From assembly GCF_002812085.1 (NCBI RefSeq), contig NZ_NPDM01000001.1:434001-498000 (forward strand): a stretch of DNA of 64,000 nucleotides, written 5' to 3'. Origin of the DNA: Leptospira levettii (GTDB lineage Bacteria; Spirochaetota; Leptospiria; Leptospirales; Leptospiraceae). The position numbers were made by a program, and so were the translations under genes. Of this stretch, positions 25,833 through 34,814 are shown in pieces. Every line of letters starts with the position of its first letter. Position 1 is the first letter of the stretch. The notes beneath the pieces were generated by a model that made no database searches, had not been told where the DNA came from, and saw nothing but the letters and a program-made list of their open reading frames with translations.

Positions 25833-26417
25833 TTAATCCCCTAATTGGTGTGATAAAGACACATCCACTAAAAATTTACCACGTAAAAAATTCCTACCAA
25901 TCAATATCGGATAATTAAGATTTGTGCGATCATTTAAGTTGATCATGGTTTCTTCTTTGTATTTTCCAATTTTAATGACTTCACTAATCATAATCCGTTT
26001 TTCAGAAACTCCAGATGTACTAGTCACTTTTGCTTCCTTTACAAACTTACTTTTTAAACGAATTGGTTTTTCATTTACAAAAGTATCAAATAAGATGTAG
26101 GTTTCACCATTCTCAACCACTCTTTCAATATTCACAGCATTGATGGAACAAGAGAGAGCACCAGTATCAATTCTTGCCCTAAGTTTCAATTTCCAGTTTG
26201 GGAACTCAACCCATTCCACTCTTCCCACAATTGGTTTTAAATATTGAGGAGGAATCACAATTGGTTTCACATGTTGGTCTGGTTTTTTTTCAACCACCTG
26301 CCCAGAACCAAAACAATTCAAAAACAAGCTTATCAAAACAAAATTAATACAAATCAAACAAAAATTAGATGTGAATTTTAGAATTTTATGATGAAAGGAA
26401 TTTTTAGAAATACTCAT
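25833..26417 (-). CDS. Retropepsin-like aspartic protease (Zn_protease/RimB type), exported
   Basis: This 194-residue protein has a hydrophobic leader with a possible lipobox ('LFLNC' near residue 35). The peptidase-like domain then shows 'PIVGRVEWVEFP', 'LRARIDTGALSCSINA' (the D-T-G-A catalytic motif), 'RIMISEVIKIG' and 'YPILIGRNFLRGKFLVD'. The family, once annotated as an ATP-dependent zinc protease, has the retropepsin fold. It may process a peptide made or modified by the ATP-grasp ligase two genes downstream. It overlaps the ClC gene by 4 bp and is followed by the 7TM gene after one base. Confidence 0.82.
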   Translation of the reverse strand: MSISKNSFHHKILKFTSNFCLICINFVLISLFLNCFGSGQVVEKKPDQHVKPIVIPPQYLKPIVGRVEWVEFPNWKLKLRARIDTGALSCSINAVNIERVVENGETYILFDTFVNEKPIRLKSKFVKEAKVTSTSGVSEKRIMISEVIKIGKYKEETMINLNDRTNLNYPILIGRNFLRGKFLVDVSLSHQLGD

Positions 26418-28228
26418 ACAGCTTTTGATTTTTTATTTTTATTTTTCACTTCATTTTGATAGGCATTGAATAAATCAATATAACGTAAATAACCCAGACA
26501 TCTATTTTCTTCAACTATAGCAAGTTTGTCGACATCATATTCTAATAAGATACGAAGTGCTTTCCCTAACGTATCTTTTTGACACACTGGAGGCACATCT
26601 TGTACAATTTCTCCGCAAGTGATTAAATTTTTAAGCTCTGCTTCATATTCTGGAAGGATTCTATTTTTTCGAAGGGAGACAATTCCCTTATATTCTTCGT
26701 TGGATCCTAATAGTATAAAATCACTTGCTTGGATACCAGGAGCATTGGATTGCAATTGTGTTAAGGATAAATGTTCCGAAACCATCGCATACTTTCTGAA
26801 TTCTGTAAAATGATCCTGGATGCGTATCCGATCCATGATATCTTGGTTCATATCCCAATGGTGGGAAGGAGATAAAAACCTGTTTTTAATTTGATTCCGA
26901 TAGATAGAAATTTTATGAGATAAAACCACTGCAATCATAGCAACGATCATCAGTGCAGGGAGCAAAGCATAACTGCCAATCATATCACATACCATGATCA
27001 TTCCTGCAATTGGAGCTCTTGCAACACCTGCAAAAAATGAACCCATACCTACGAGTAAAAATGGGAACACGATGATATTCAGCTCAGGAAATAAAACACT
27101 CGCCATTGTTCCCACAAAGGCACCTAACATACCACCTATGGCAAATGAAGGCCCAAGTAACCCTCCTGAACTCCCTGATCCTACAGTTAAGGAGGTGGAA
27201 AAAACTTTAAAGATGGCAACAGCGAGTAAAAAAAACGGTCCTGAAAAACCAAAACTTGTTGAGGTTAACACTTCTCCATTGATCATCCTTTGGATGAGTC
27301 CAAATCCAGATCCTAACACTTCCGGGAATAATAAGGCAATACATCCCACAATGAGTCCACCAAACGCAGGTTTTAAGAAAATTGGTAAAGGGAGTTTGGA
27401 AAAAATATCCTGTACCCAATGGTATACCTTAACAAAAAAATAACCTACCACATAACACAAAAGTCCAAGAACTATGTATAAGGGAATATGACGGTAATCA
27501 TTTAAACTATATTCTTTAACAGAAAAGATTGAACCACTTCCCGCAATACTCGTGTATGTAAGATAAGCAGTTACGGATGACAAAATGCAAGGGACAAGTG
27601 AATCACTTTCGATATCTTCCTGGTAAACCATCTCAACAGCTGTGATGGCACCACCTAACGGAGCACGAAAGATGGCTCCCAGTCCACCAGCAGTTCCAGC
27701 TAACATCAATGTTCGCCTTGCTCTGGCACCTGCACCCAAAAGATTAGCTAAACTCGATCCAAAACCAGCCCCAATCTGAGCAGTTGGTCCTTCTTTCCCC
27801 CCTGAACCACCTGAGCCTAACGTGAGTATGGTGGCTAGTGCTTTATAAAAAGGAACTTTGGTGCTAATTTTTCCCTCATTAAAATGAAAAGCATGGATGA
27901 GTGAATCTGTCCCTCCTCCTTGTGCCTCTTGGCAGAAAAAACTAGTAATGATTCCAACAAGGAGGCCACCAATGGCAGGCAAAAAAAGGATCCAAAGAGG
28001 GGAAAGTTCCCCTACTTTGTCGACGGAGTGGAAATGCAAATCTCCTGCAGGTGTCCCTGGGTCATACCCAATCAAATTCCCAAAGGTAAAGGATTCTGTC
28101 CAGGTGAGTGCCGAATTGAATCCGTAAGCTCCAAAACCTGAAAGTAAGCCAATGAAGAGGGAATAGACATAAATCGAACGTGGTCCCTGGATCGAAAACA
28201 CAGAACTTAGACCGATGGGAATCCTCAT
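26414..28228 (-). CDS. ClC-family chloride channel/transporter with CBS domains
   Basis: This 604-residue protein has a ClC core of about 420 residues and a C-terminal cytoplasmic pair of CBS domains (about 465-590). ClC signature regions are visible: 'GSGGSGGKEGPTAQIGAG' (GKEGP loop), 'FRAPLGGAITAVEM', 'GSGSSGGLLGPSFAIGG' (replacing the usual G-x-F-x-P) and 'GMGSFFAGVARAPIAG'. The first selectivity motif reads GSGGSGG instead of GSGIP, as in the CBS-linked bacterial subgroup. It moves chloride or another anion across the inner membrane. It heads the operon with the protease-like, 7TM and ATP-grasp genes. Confidence 0.9.
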   Translation of the reverse strand: MRIPIGLSSVFSIQGPRSIYVYSLFIGLLSGFGAYGFNSALTWTESFTFGNLIGYDPGTPAGDLHFHSVDKVGELSPLWILFLPAIGGLLVGIITSFFCQEAQGGGTDSLIHAFHFNEGKISTKVPFYKALATILTLGSGGSGGKEGPTAQIGAGFGSSLANLLGAGARARRTLMLAGTAGGLGAIFRAPLGGAITAVEMVYQEDIESDSLVPCILSSVTAYLTYTSIAGSGSIFSVKEYSLNDYRHIPLYIVLGLLCYVVGYFFVKVYHWVQDIFSKLPLPIFLKPAFGGLIVGCIALLFPEVLGSGFGLIQRMINGEVLTSTSFGFSGPFFLLAVAIFKVFSTSLTVGSGSSGGLLGPSFAIGGMLGAFVGTMASVLFPELNIIVFPFLLVGMGSFFAGVARAPIAGMIMVCDMIGSYALLPALMIVAMIAVVLSHKISIYRNQIKNRFLSPSHHWDMNQDIMDRIRIQDHFTEFRKYAMVSEHLSLTQLQSNAPGIQASDFILLGSNEEYKGIVSLRKNRILPEYEAELKNLITCGEIVQDVPPVCQKDTLGKALRILLEYDVDKLAIVEENRCLGYLRYIDLFNAYQNEVKNKNKKSKAV

Positions 28229-28316
28229 ATGCCAACCTTAGAATTTCCACCAATTTTCCCAAGGAAATTCTGAATCCTCTTGACCCAATTCGGAATTCCT
28301 GGGACGATTGGATGGT

Positions 28317-29030
28317 ATGCTCCGACTGATCTCAATTCTATTGGTTCTTGTTCCTTTTTTTTGGGGATGCCTCAAAAATGATAATAATGCAGCTCTCAGC
28401 ATCTTAGATGATAGTACCCCTGCTTTATACCCATTCAATGGAGAAGTTGACACGAGTGTAACAACAAGTTGTGGACAAGCCTCTCCAGCCACTGCAACAA
28501 CAGGAACGACAACTGGGACAACCACGGGAACCACTGGTTCAACAGGAACAAGCACGAATAACACTCGTTTCTCTGTGATTTCTCAGTTAATTTTTAAAAC
28601 CAAAGAAACTTTGAACATCAGATTTCAATACGACAGTACTCAAATCCAAGGGAACATCGACCCCCAACAAGGATTTATCCTTGCCGGTGGATTATTTGGA
28701 AAAACAGTCCAAGGAACACAAGGGACAGTGAAGTGGTTTAACCAAGGGATCAACATTGATACTTCCATCCAAAACGTTCAGCAAATATCTTTTTTTAATA
28801 TTGAAATTCGTCTCAATGGAACTTATTCGACATCCTCAACAAACACTGCTACCATTTTACTCCAATGTTATACAACTGATGGTGTAAACTGTACTTCTGT
28901 CACAACTACTTCTAGATGTTTTACTTCTGATAACAAAACTTGTATTGTTCAAAACACAAGTGGAGACGCAAAATCAGTGATCATATCTGGAACCATTAAA
29001 TGTAACGCTCCTAATATCGTTCCACAATAA
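28317..29030 (+). CDS. Putative lipoprotein with Thr/Gly-rich linker
   Basis: This is a protein of about 237 residues. The signal peptide ends in 'PFFWGC', so lipidation is expected at Cys18. A low-complexity Thr/Gly/Ser linker follows (about residues 57-82), encoded by the 12-base-like repeats at 28490-28553. The C-terminal half looks beta-rich with four cysteines ('LLQCYTTDGVNC', 'SRCFTSDNKTC'). The family is unknown; this layout is common among leptospiral surface lipoproteins. I use the ATG at 28317; the frame also has a TTG at 28308. It is divergent from the ClC gene, with 88 bp between the starts. Confidence 0.6.
   Translation: MLRLISILLVLVPFFWGCLKNDNNAALSILDDSTPALYPFNGEVDTSVTTSCGQASPATATTGTTTGTTTGTTGSTGTSTNNTRFSVISQLIFKTKETLNIRFQYDSTQIQGNIDPQQGFILAGGLFGKTVQGTQGTVKWFNQGINIDTSIQNVQQISFFNIEIRLNGTYSTSSTNTATILLQCYTTDGVNCTSVTTTSRCFTSDNKTCIVQNTSGDAKSVIISGTIKCNAPNIVPQ
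28490..28553 (+). repeat. Short degenerate tandem repeat coding Thr-Gly-rich linker
   Basis: Several degenerate units of about 12 bases (for example GGAACGACAACT, GGGACAACCACG, GGAACCACTGGT) follow each other and encode T-G-T-T-like steps in the lipoprotein linker. The copy number could vary between strains. Confidence 0.6.
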
Positions 29031-29047
29031 ATAAACTACACGCTGGT

Positions 29048-31234
29048 TTGTTTCGTTTTGTACTAAGTTTTTTATGTTTTCCTTTTCTGCTTTTTGCAGA
29101 AGGGGAATATCATTTGATCCATCTTGGAACTAGTCCCAATACCCCTTCCATCAATCAATGTTTATCACAATCCATTTACTACTTTGGATTCACCAAAGAA
29201 AGCCATTATTACGAAATCCAATTAGAAGCAGATCCAACACGTTACATTCATTTTGAGAATGGGATGTTATCAGAGATTGATTGTGAGATTTATCAAAATA
29301 ACAAAAAAATAAAAGAATTCCAAACTGGTTTGTTTCGAAAAAAACTACCAGAGGTATCCTATACGGGAGGATTTTTATTCCCAGCGAAAGAAAAGGGATT
29401 ATATCGATTTCGAATCCAATCAGATGATACCCATCGAATCAATTTTCATATTCGAAAAGAATCAGAGTTATTTCAATATACAAAGTCTTTATCCTTATGG
29501 CAAGGACTGTATCTTGGACTTTGTATCCTATTGTGTTTGTTTACTGCAGCACAATATGTTTTACTCAGAGAAAAAATCTCACTACTATTAACATTTGCGA
29601 TATCAACAATCCTATTCACGAATGTATTGCGATCTGGATTATTTTATGAATATGGATTCAGCAATCAAGAATGGTTTTTTCGTTATGTTCCGGGACTATT
29701 GTCATTAAGTCCAATTGGTTTTGTTTTATTCCTAAGAGAATTCTTACACATAAAAAAGGAACATCCTAATTTTGATAAATATGTAAAACTTTACCTATAT
29801 TTAATGTTGGCTTCTATCTTCTTGTCAATCATAGACCTTCAACTCTACTTTCGCTTTATTTATACCAACAGTTTTATGTTATCAACTACAACTTTTGGAT
29901 ATTCGATCTACTGCTTGTTTAAAAAAAAGGAACATGCCAATGTTCTATTTTTTGCCTTCCTTGTTAGGCAGATTAGCACGATACTCCTAATTTTCACAAA
30001 CACTGGTTATCTTCCTTCTTTCCCTTTTTTAAGTTCAGCAAATGAAATTGGTGCGGCAATTCAAATGACTATCTTTACGATAGTTGTATCAAAGTTTCAA
30101 ATTCAAACCAGGATCATCAAAGAACAGACAGTAACAAAAGTAAACGAAGAACTAGAGTTTATGGTTTCGGAAAGAACAAAAGAACTTCAATTACAAAAAG
30201 AAAAATTAGAATCTACAATCTTACAATTAAGCCAAACCGAAAACCAGTTAGCATTATCAGAAAAAATGACCGAACTTGGGAAACTTGTAGCGGGTGTTGC
30301 TCACGAAATCAATAACCCACTGAGTGCCATCAAAGCTTCAATCGAAACCCTAATGGAATCCAAACAGAACGAAACAAGCCAACTCGGATCCAAGGAAAAC
30401 ATTTATGACAGTTTATCAACAACAGAAATCAATACATTAAAACAACTTTTCCGATACCAATCCGACTTTGGTTTATTGGCTAGTTATACAGAACGTAAGG
30501 AAAAAAAATCTGATCTTAAAAAAATACTAAAAGAGAATGATTTGGATTACGACGAAGCAACATTAGAAAAGTTTTTAGATGTCGGAATCACAAAACTTGA
30601 AGAAAACCAAATTTTATTATTAAAAAAAGGAAAAGAAAAACTTACCGATCTAATTTTAGATGAAAAAAACTTTAGGCTCCATTTATCTATTATTCAAATT
30701 GCAGTCGACCGTTCCTCAAAAATCATCTTAGCTCTCAAAAACTTTTCAAGAATCACACATTCAGAACATCGGAAAATTTTCACTCTACTCGAAAACATTG
30801 AAACAGTGATAACCATTTACCAATACCGGATGAGGAGTAAAGTTTCTTTAAAAAAAATATTTTTAACAGATGCAACTCTACTTGGATGGCCTGAGGATCT
30901 AATGCGTGTTTGGACAAACTTGATATTAAATGCATTAGAAGCCATGAAACAGAAAGGCAATCTTACGATTAGTTCTGAAAAAAATGGGAAACATGTTGAA
31001 GTGAAAGTTATCGATAACGGACCAGGGATACCAATCGAAATTCAAAAAAAGATATTTGAACCTTTTTTTACCACCAAACAACAAGGGGAAGGAACGGGAA
31101 TGGGTCTTGGTATCACTAAATCCATCATTGAAAAACACAATGGATCTATTTCCTTAGAATCAGAACCTGGCAGGACATGTTTTTCTATTTTACTTCCTGC
31201 GATCGAACTGATAGATCCGAATGAAACAGAATGA
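29048..31234 (+). CDS. 7TMR-DISM sensor histidine kinase
   Basis: This 728-residue protein has a signal sequence, an extracellular beta-sandwich (about 20-145), seven transmembrane helices (about 150-350), a coiled coil (355-405) and a kinase core. The phospho-accepting His419 is in 'VAGVAHEINNPLS'. The ATPase part has 'RVWTNLILNALEAM', 'VIDNGPGIP' and 'GTGMGLGITKSII'. Between the His helix and the second helix of the dimerisation domain there is an insertion of about 110 residues (435-550) rich in Lys and Glu. The start is a TTG at 29048. No receiver domain or response regulator is adjacent, so the partner is elsewhere. It converges on the polyprenyl synthase. Confidence 0.85.
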   Translation: MFRFVLSFLCFPFLLFAEGEYHLIHLGTSPNTPSINQCLSQSIYYFGFTKESHYYEIQLEADPTRYIHFENGMLSEIDCEIYQNNKKIKEFQTGLFRKKLPEVSYTGGFLFPAKEKGLYRFRIQSDDTHRINFHIRKESELFQYTKSLSLWQGLYLGLCILLCLFTAAQYVLLREKISLLLTFAISTILFTNVLRSGLFYEYGFSNQEWFFRYVPGLLSLSPIGFVLFLREFLHIKKEHPNFDKYVKLYLYLMLASIFLSIIDLQLYFRFIYTNSFMLSTTTFGYSIYCLFKKKEHANVLFFAFLVRQISTILLIFTNTGYLPSFPFLSSANEIGAAIQMTIFTIVVSKFQIQTRIIKEQTVTKVNEELEFMVSERTKELQLQKEKLESTILQLSQTENQLALSEKMTELGKLVAGVAHEINNPLSAIKASIETLMESKQNETSQLGSKENIYDSLSTTEINTLKQLFRYQSDFGLLASYTERKEKKSDLKKILKENDLDYDEATLEKFLDVGITKLEENQILLLKKGKEKLTDLILDEKNFRLHLSIIQIAVDRSSKIILALKNFSRITHSEHRKIFTLLENIETVITIYQYRMRSKVSLKKIFLTDATLLGWPEDLMRVWTNLILNALEAMKQKGNLTISSEKNGKHVEVKVIDNGPGIPIEIQKKIFEPFFTTKQQGEGTGMGLGITKSIIEKHNGSISLESEPGRTCFSILLPAIELIDPNETE

Positions 31235-31242
31235 AATTTTGA

Positions 31243-32196
31243 TTAAGTAAGTCGATTCAATTGTTCGATGAAAAGTTCCCTTTCTTCTGTTTTAGGGAAT
31301 TGATTTAAAAAGAGTAATAAGTCATTTTTTTCTAATTCTAATTCTTTATGAAGAATGTTTGGAATATTTTTTGAATTCATTAAGTTTAGGATGGTTTTCT
31401 CATCATTTTCATCTCGAAACTCTTTTTGAAACATTCGATTCAATTTAGATTTTTCTATGATGTTAAGTTTTGATCGTAACAATAAAACTGGATACGTAAA
31501 AAGTCCGTTTTTAAAGTCTTTTAAATACTCTTTTCCACTTGTTTTTGAATCTTCAAAATAATCGAGACAATCATCTTTTTTTTGGAATAACTTTCCTAGC
31601 CTAACACCAAATTGGCGATACTGTTTTCGCTCTGATTTTGTTTTGTGAGCTAAGATAGCAGCAGACTCAGTGCAAACACCAAACAAAGAAGCTGTTTTTC
31701 CATAAATGATTTGGTCATAAATCTTAAGAGTGATTTTAGGATTTTTTTCCCATTCCATTTGCAAAAGTTCGCTCACAGATAAATCGCGAAGCACTTGGGA
31801 AAAAATTTCCATGAGTTCTGGATTTCCGAGAGAATTGAGTCGGCTAATTCCACATGCTAATAAATAATCACCTGCAAGGATGGCAGTTTTGTTTCCAAAA
31901 TTTGCACCAATCGTAGGTTTCCCCCGCCGGATTGGGGCATTATCCACAACATCATCATGAAGTAAACTGGCAGCATGGATGAGTTCGGCAACACTTCCCA
32001 CATCCAACCAACTAACATCCTTTACTTCTAAAAATTGGCAAAAGAGATAATGAGCAAAAGGTCGAATCCTTTTCCCACCAGAAGTAATTACCTGTTTTTT
32101 TATTTTTTTGAGGATAGGAATGTCTTCGTGAATGATATTATCTATATTTTTATCAAATTTAGATAATATAGACTGGATATTGACTTTAGACTTCAT
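31243..32196 (-). CDS. Polyprenyl diphosphate synthase (trans-type, IspB-like)
   Basis: This 317-residue protein contains the first aspartate-rich motif in 'LLHDDVVDNAPIRRGKPT' and the second in 'KKDDCLDYFED', together with 'SGGKRIRP' near the N terminus. These bind Mg-diphosphate in trans-prenyltransferases. The enzyme extends farnesyl diphosphate with isopentenyl units, probably to make the quinone side chain. The product length cannot be set by eye. It starts 3 bp after the SirB1-like gene and is likely its operon partner. Confidence 0.88.
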   Translation of the reverse strand: MKSKVNIQSILSKFDKNIDNIIHEDIPILKKIKKQVITSGGKRIRPFAHYLFCQFLEVKDVSWLDVGSVAELIHAASLLHDDVVDNAPIRRGKPTIGANFGNKTAILAGDYLLACGISRLNSLGNPELMEIFSQVLRDLSVSELLQMEWEKNPKITLKIYDQIIYGKTASLFGVCTESAAILAHKTKSERKQYRQFGVRLGKLFQKKDDCLDYFEDSKTSGKEYLKDFKNGLFTYPVLLLRSKLNIIEKSKLNRMFQKEFRDENDEKTILNLMNSKNIPNILHKELELEKNDLLLFLNQFPKTEERELFIEQLNRLT

Positions 32197-32199
32197 CCG

Positions 32200-33093
32200 T
32201 TATTCAACATGTGTGGATCGACTTTCAAGAATTTGAAGATAATCCTTAATCATATTTTCCATTTCTTTGGTCTGATTGTCTCTATAAATATGGAGTAAAT
32301 TTCGACACATTCGTTTGATCATAGAAAGTGTAGATGCCTTTGTGAAATATTTTGGAGAATTGGAATAACCATTCGCTTCCAAAAATTTCTCACAGGTAAA
32401 TTTATCTAATAAGACCCCGCCATGGAATGGATCGATGTAAGTGAAATAACCATCTGATTCATATTGTAATAGAAAATGTAATGGTAAATTGGTGCCGTAT
32501 AAAGGTAAACCAAGTCGTTGTGCGACAAGAAGGTATACAACAGACAATGAAATTGGAATTCCCAATCGACTTTTGATTACCTGGAATAAATAGGAATTTC
32601 CAGGATCATTATAATTTTGGATATTTCCAACAAAACCTTCTTCTTGGAACATCACCTGACAAAGGATTTGTACTTTGAGTTCATCCGTTAGATAACCTGA
32701 ATGATCATCATATAACTCAGATATACGAAGAGCGATTCGATCTAATTCATGTTTGATTTCTGCATAATTTTGATCAGGAAAACCAATACTTGAAAGTTGA
32801 ACAACCATCTCCTCTAAATCTTTATAATGATTTGTATTCCCACGTAACGTGAGTTTGAAGAAAGAATGCCTTAATCGATGGCGCAAAATTTCTGATTTTA
32901 GATTCCTCGCTTGGACACGAAGATAAGGATCTTTCACTTCGTCCAAGGCAGATTCTAATTGGATTTGCCAAGGAATACGTGAAGCGATCAGTTTTAAGAT
33001 AAAACGTTTTTTTTCTGCAGGAGCTACTTCCCAATCATACAATAAACGAGTGATATCATCCGGGTAAAAATCAGGAAAGGAGTTTTGTCCCAT
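32200..33093 (-). CDS. SirB1-like transglutaminase-fold protein
   Basis: This 297-residue protein has the Transglut_core2/SirB1 region at about residues 100-250, with 'SYLFQVIKSRLGIPISLSVVYLLVAQRLGLPLYGTNLP' in pieces and 'HFLLQY' and 'YIDPFHGGVLL'. The Cys usually found in active transglutaminases is replaced by Ser in 'GIPISLSVVY', as is common in SirB1-type proteins, so catalysis is doubtful. A helical N-terminal region with Arg-rich repeats may bind a partner. It is cytoplasmic, with no signal peptide. It sits between the transketolase half (48 bp gap) and the polyprenyl synthase. Confidence 0.75.
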   Translation of the reverse strand: MGQNSFPDFYPDDITRLLYDWEVAPAEKKRFILKLIASRIPWQIQLESALDEVKDPYLRVQARNLKSEILRHRLRHSFFKLTLRGNTNHYKDLEEMVVQLSSIGFPDQNYAEIKHELDRIALRISELYDDHSGYLTDELKVQILCQVMFQEEGFVGNIQNYNDPGNSYLFQVIKSRLGIPISLSVVYLLVAQRLGLPLYGTNLPLHFLLQYESDGYFTYIDPFHGGVLLDKFTCEKFLEANGYSNSPKYFTKASTLSMIKRMCRNLLHIYRDNQTKEMENMIKDYLQILESRSTHVE

Positions 33094-33141
33094 GCAAAAA
33101 CTATCTTGATGTAAATGAAAAAGTCAATCGAAACAAAAAGA

Positions 33142-33954
33142 TTAAGCTAATTCTGCAAGAGCTTGTGCTTCTTGTTCTTTATTTGGTGGGGTACCATGCC
33201 ACTTAGGATTGTTTTCCATATAAGAAACACCTTTGCCTAAAATGGTTCTAAACACGATGAGTGTTGGTCCACCAGTATGTTGTTTTGCTTTCGCAAATGC
33301 AGAGAAAATTTCTTCCATATTATGTCCGTCTGCATTGATCACATTCCAACCAAACATTTCAAATTTTTTATCCAATGGTTCTAACTTCATTACTTCTTCT
33401 GTGTTACCATCAATTTGAATATAGTTACGATCCATAAAGGCAATGAGGTTATCTGTTTTAAAATGAACTGCAGATTGAGCTGCTTCCCAAGTCATTCCTT
33501 CACCACATTCACCATCAGAAATACATGTATAAATTTTATATGTCTCTTTCTTTAACTTTGCACCAAGTGCAAGCCCAACAGAAACGGAAAGACCTTGTCC
33601 AAGGGAACCAGAACTAGATTCAATACCCTTCATATAACGAGTGGAAGGGTGTCCTTGTAAATAAGAGTTGATATTTCGGAATGTCAAAAGGTCTTCCACT
33701 GGGAAGTATCCTGAAAGTCCCATTGCTGCATAACGAACTGCACATACGTGCCCATTGGATAATATCAATCGATCTCGTTCGGACCATTCTGGATTTTTAG
33801 GGTCGTGGTTGAGTATTGAAGTGTAAAGGGCCGCGTAGATATCAGCAAGTCCGAGTGGTCCACCTGGGTGACCAGAATTAGCTGCCGTAACCATTTTGAT
33901 TACTTGGATTCGGATATCATTTGCAAATTTCTTTGCGACTTCAATTTTTTCCAT
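33142..33954 (-). CDS. Transketolase, N-terminal subunit
   Basis: This protein of about 270 residues covers only the thiamine-diphosphate-binding N-terminal half of transketolase. Motifs are '[20 protein letters not shown]', '[16 protein letters not shown]', '[16 protein letters not shown]' and the ThDP motif '[17 protein letters not shown]', then '[16 protein letters not shown]'. In split transketolases a separate C-terminal subunit supplies the pyrimidine-binding Glu; no such gene is in this window, so it must be encoded elsewhere. I use the ATG at 33954, which has AAGGA six bases upstream; the ATG at 33960 overlaps that site. The enzyme moves two-carbon units in the pentose phosphate pathway. 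Confidence 0.9.
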   Translation of the reverse strand: MEKIEVAKKFANDIRIQVIKMVTAANSGHPGGPLGLADIYAALYTSILNHDPKNPEWSERDRLILSNGHVCAVRYAAMGLSGYFPVEDLLTFRNINSYLQGHPSTRYMKGIESSSGSLGQGLSVSVGLALGAKLKKETYKIYTCISDGECGEGMTWEAAQSAVHFKTDNLIAFMDRNYIQIDGNTEEVMKLEPLDKKFEMFGWNVINADGHNMEEIFSAFAKAKQHTGGPTLIVFRTILGKGVSYMENNPKWHGTPPNKEQEAQALAELA

Positions 33955-33963
33955 GAACATTCC

Positions 33964-34353
33964 TTAAAGCGGTTTTGATTGAAATAAAAACAGACCGGAG
34001 ATATAAACAATCGTGTACAAAGGCAAAAAGATGTAATGCAATTTTACATGTAAATTTCGATTTCTTTTCCATCCTGTGAAACCCATGATTAACATCAAAA
34101 CAAGGCTGATGGCCGCAAAAAAACGATGGGTATGAATGATAAAATCAGGTGCAGTTGGATAAATCTGAAACTCGGATATACCACCTAACAGATATTTGAT
34201 ACACAATAAATAAACCGCAGCAATTAAATTGGAACCAATCCCAACCAAATTTGCGATTCGATGTTTTGTAATGTCTACTTTCCTGAAAAAATAACCAGTA
34301 TAAAATCCTAAAATGGATAGGGTCATGAAAGAATTCACAAAAAACAGTGCCAT
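33964..34353 (-). CDS. Four-helix membrane protein (DUF420-like)
   Basis: This 129-residue protein has four hydrophobic helices with conserved-looking His residues at the helix ends ('ITKHRIANL', 'IIHTHRFFAAISL', 'NLHVKLHYIFLP'). The pattern recalls DUF420/cytochrome-oxidase-associated small membrane proteins, where such His residues could bind heme or metal. This is a tentative assignment. It ends 9 bp before the transketolase start and is likely in the same operon. The tRNA genes start 84 bp upstream on the other strand. Confidence 0.55.
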   Translation of the reverse strand: MALFFVNSFMTLSILGFYTGYFFRKVDITKHRIANLVGIGSNLIAAVYLLCIKYLLGGISEFQIYPTAPDFIIHTHRFFAAISLVLMLIMGFTGWKRNRNLHVKLHYIFLPLYTIVYISGLFLFQSKPL

Positions 34354-34437
34354 CTAGGGTCATTCTGTGAGAATCCACCGCCACTCAAAGAATTTTTATT
34401 TGACCTTAACAGCTTTTCACAAAAATTGGATATGCAT

Positions 34438-34512
34438 GCCGCCTTAGCTCAGTGGTAGAGCAGCTGTTTTGTAAACAGCCGGTCGGAGGTTCAAATCCCT
34501 CAGGCGGCTCCA
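34438..34512 (+). tRNA. tRNA-Thr (anticodon TGT)
   Basis: The cloverleaf is complete. The acceptor stem GCCGCCT pairs with AGGCGGC, the D-arm is GCTC...GAGC, the anticodon stem GCTGT/ACAGC holds the loop TTTGTAA (anticodon TGT, reading ACA), and the T-arm is GGAGG-TTCAAAT-CCCTC. Discriminator T and an encoded CCA follow. A TTGACC box at 34400 may be part of its promoter. Confidence 0.96.
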
Positions 34513-34518
34513 TGCAAC

Positions 34519-34606
<88 letters not shown>

Positions 34607-34654
34607 AACTAAGTTCTGTACCACAGAAAGAAAACCCCCAACTAACAACTAATT

Positions 34655-34777
34655 GAAGGATTCGAATAGAACCCGAGCGACTTCGACCCCGCGAAGCTTT
34701 CATAAAAAGCTGAGGCGAAGTTGTTTGTCGTTAGACAAACAAGGGGGGATGGAGAAGTTTCCGCATGGATGCGGAAA
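34655..34777 (+). other. Hairpin-rich, relatively G+C-rich tract downstream of tRNA-Tyr
   Basis: About 120 bases carry four consecutive inverted repeats. CTTCG/CGAAG (34681-34696), AGCTTT/AAAGCT (34695-34711) and the perfect 9-bp stem TTGTTTGTC-GTTA-GACAAACAA (34721-34742) come first. The last is the perfect 9-bp TTTCCGCAT-GG-ATGCGGAAA (34758-34777). The tract begins with GAAGGATTCGAA, the reverse complement of the 3' part of the tRNA-Tyr T-arm. It could be a structured transcript, a processing signal or an old repeat element. No protein-coding gene is convincing here. Confidence 0.5.
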
Positions 34778-34814
34778 AGCGAGTGGTGACGGGCCCGAAT
34801 GGAAAAATATTCCC

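Noticed and set aside
26994..27443. Plus-strand frame of 149 codons antisense to the ClC gene
   Set aside because: It is Pro/Asn-rich, an artefact of the opposite frame of Gly-rich ClC helices; the ClC motifs on the other strand are unambiguous.
34400..34405. TTGACC as -35 of the tRNA promoter
   Set aside because: No acceptable -10 lies 16-18 bases downstream, so a full promoter is not claimed.
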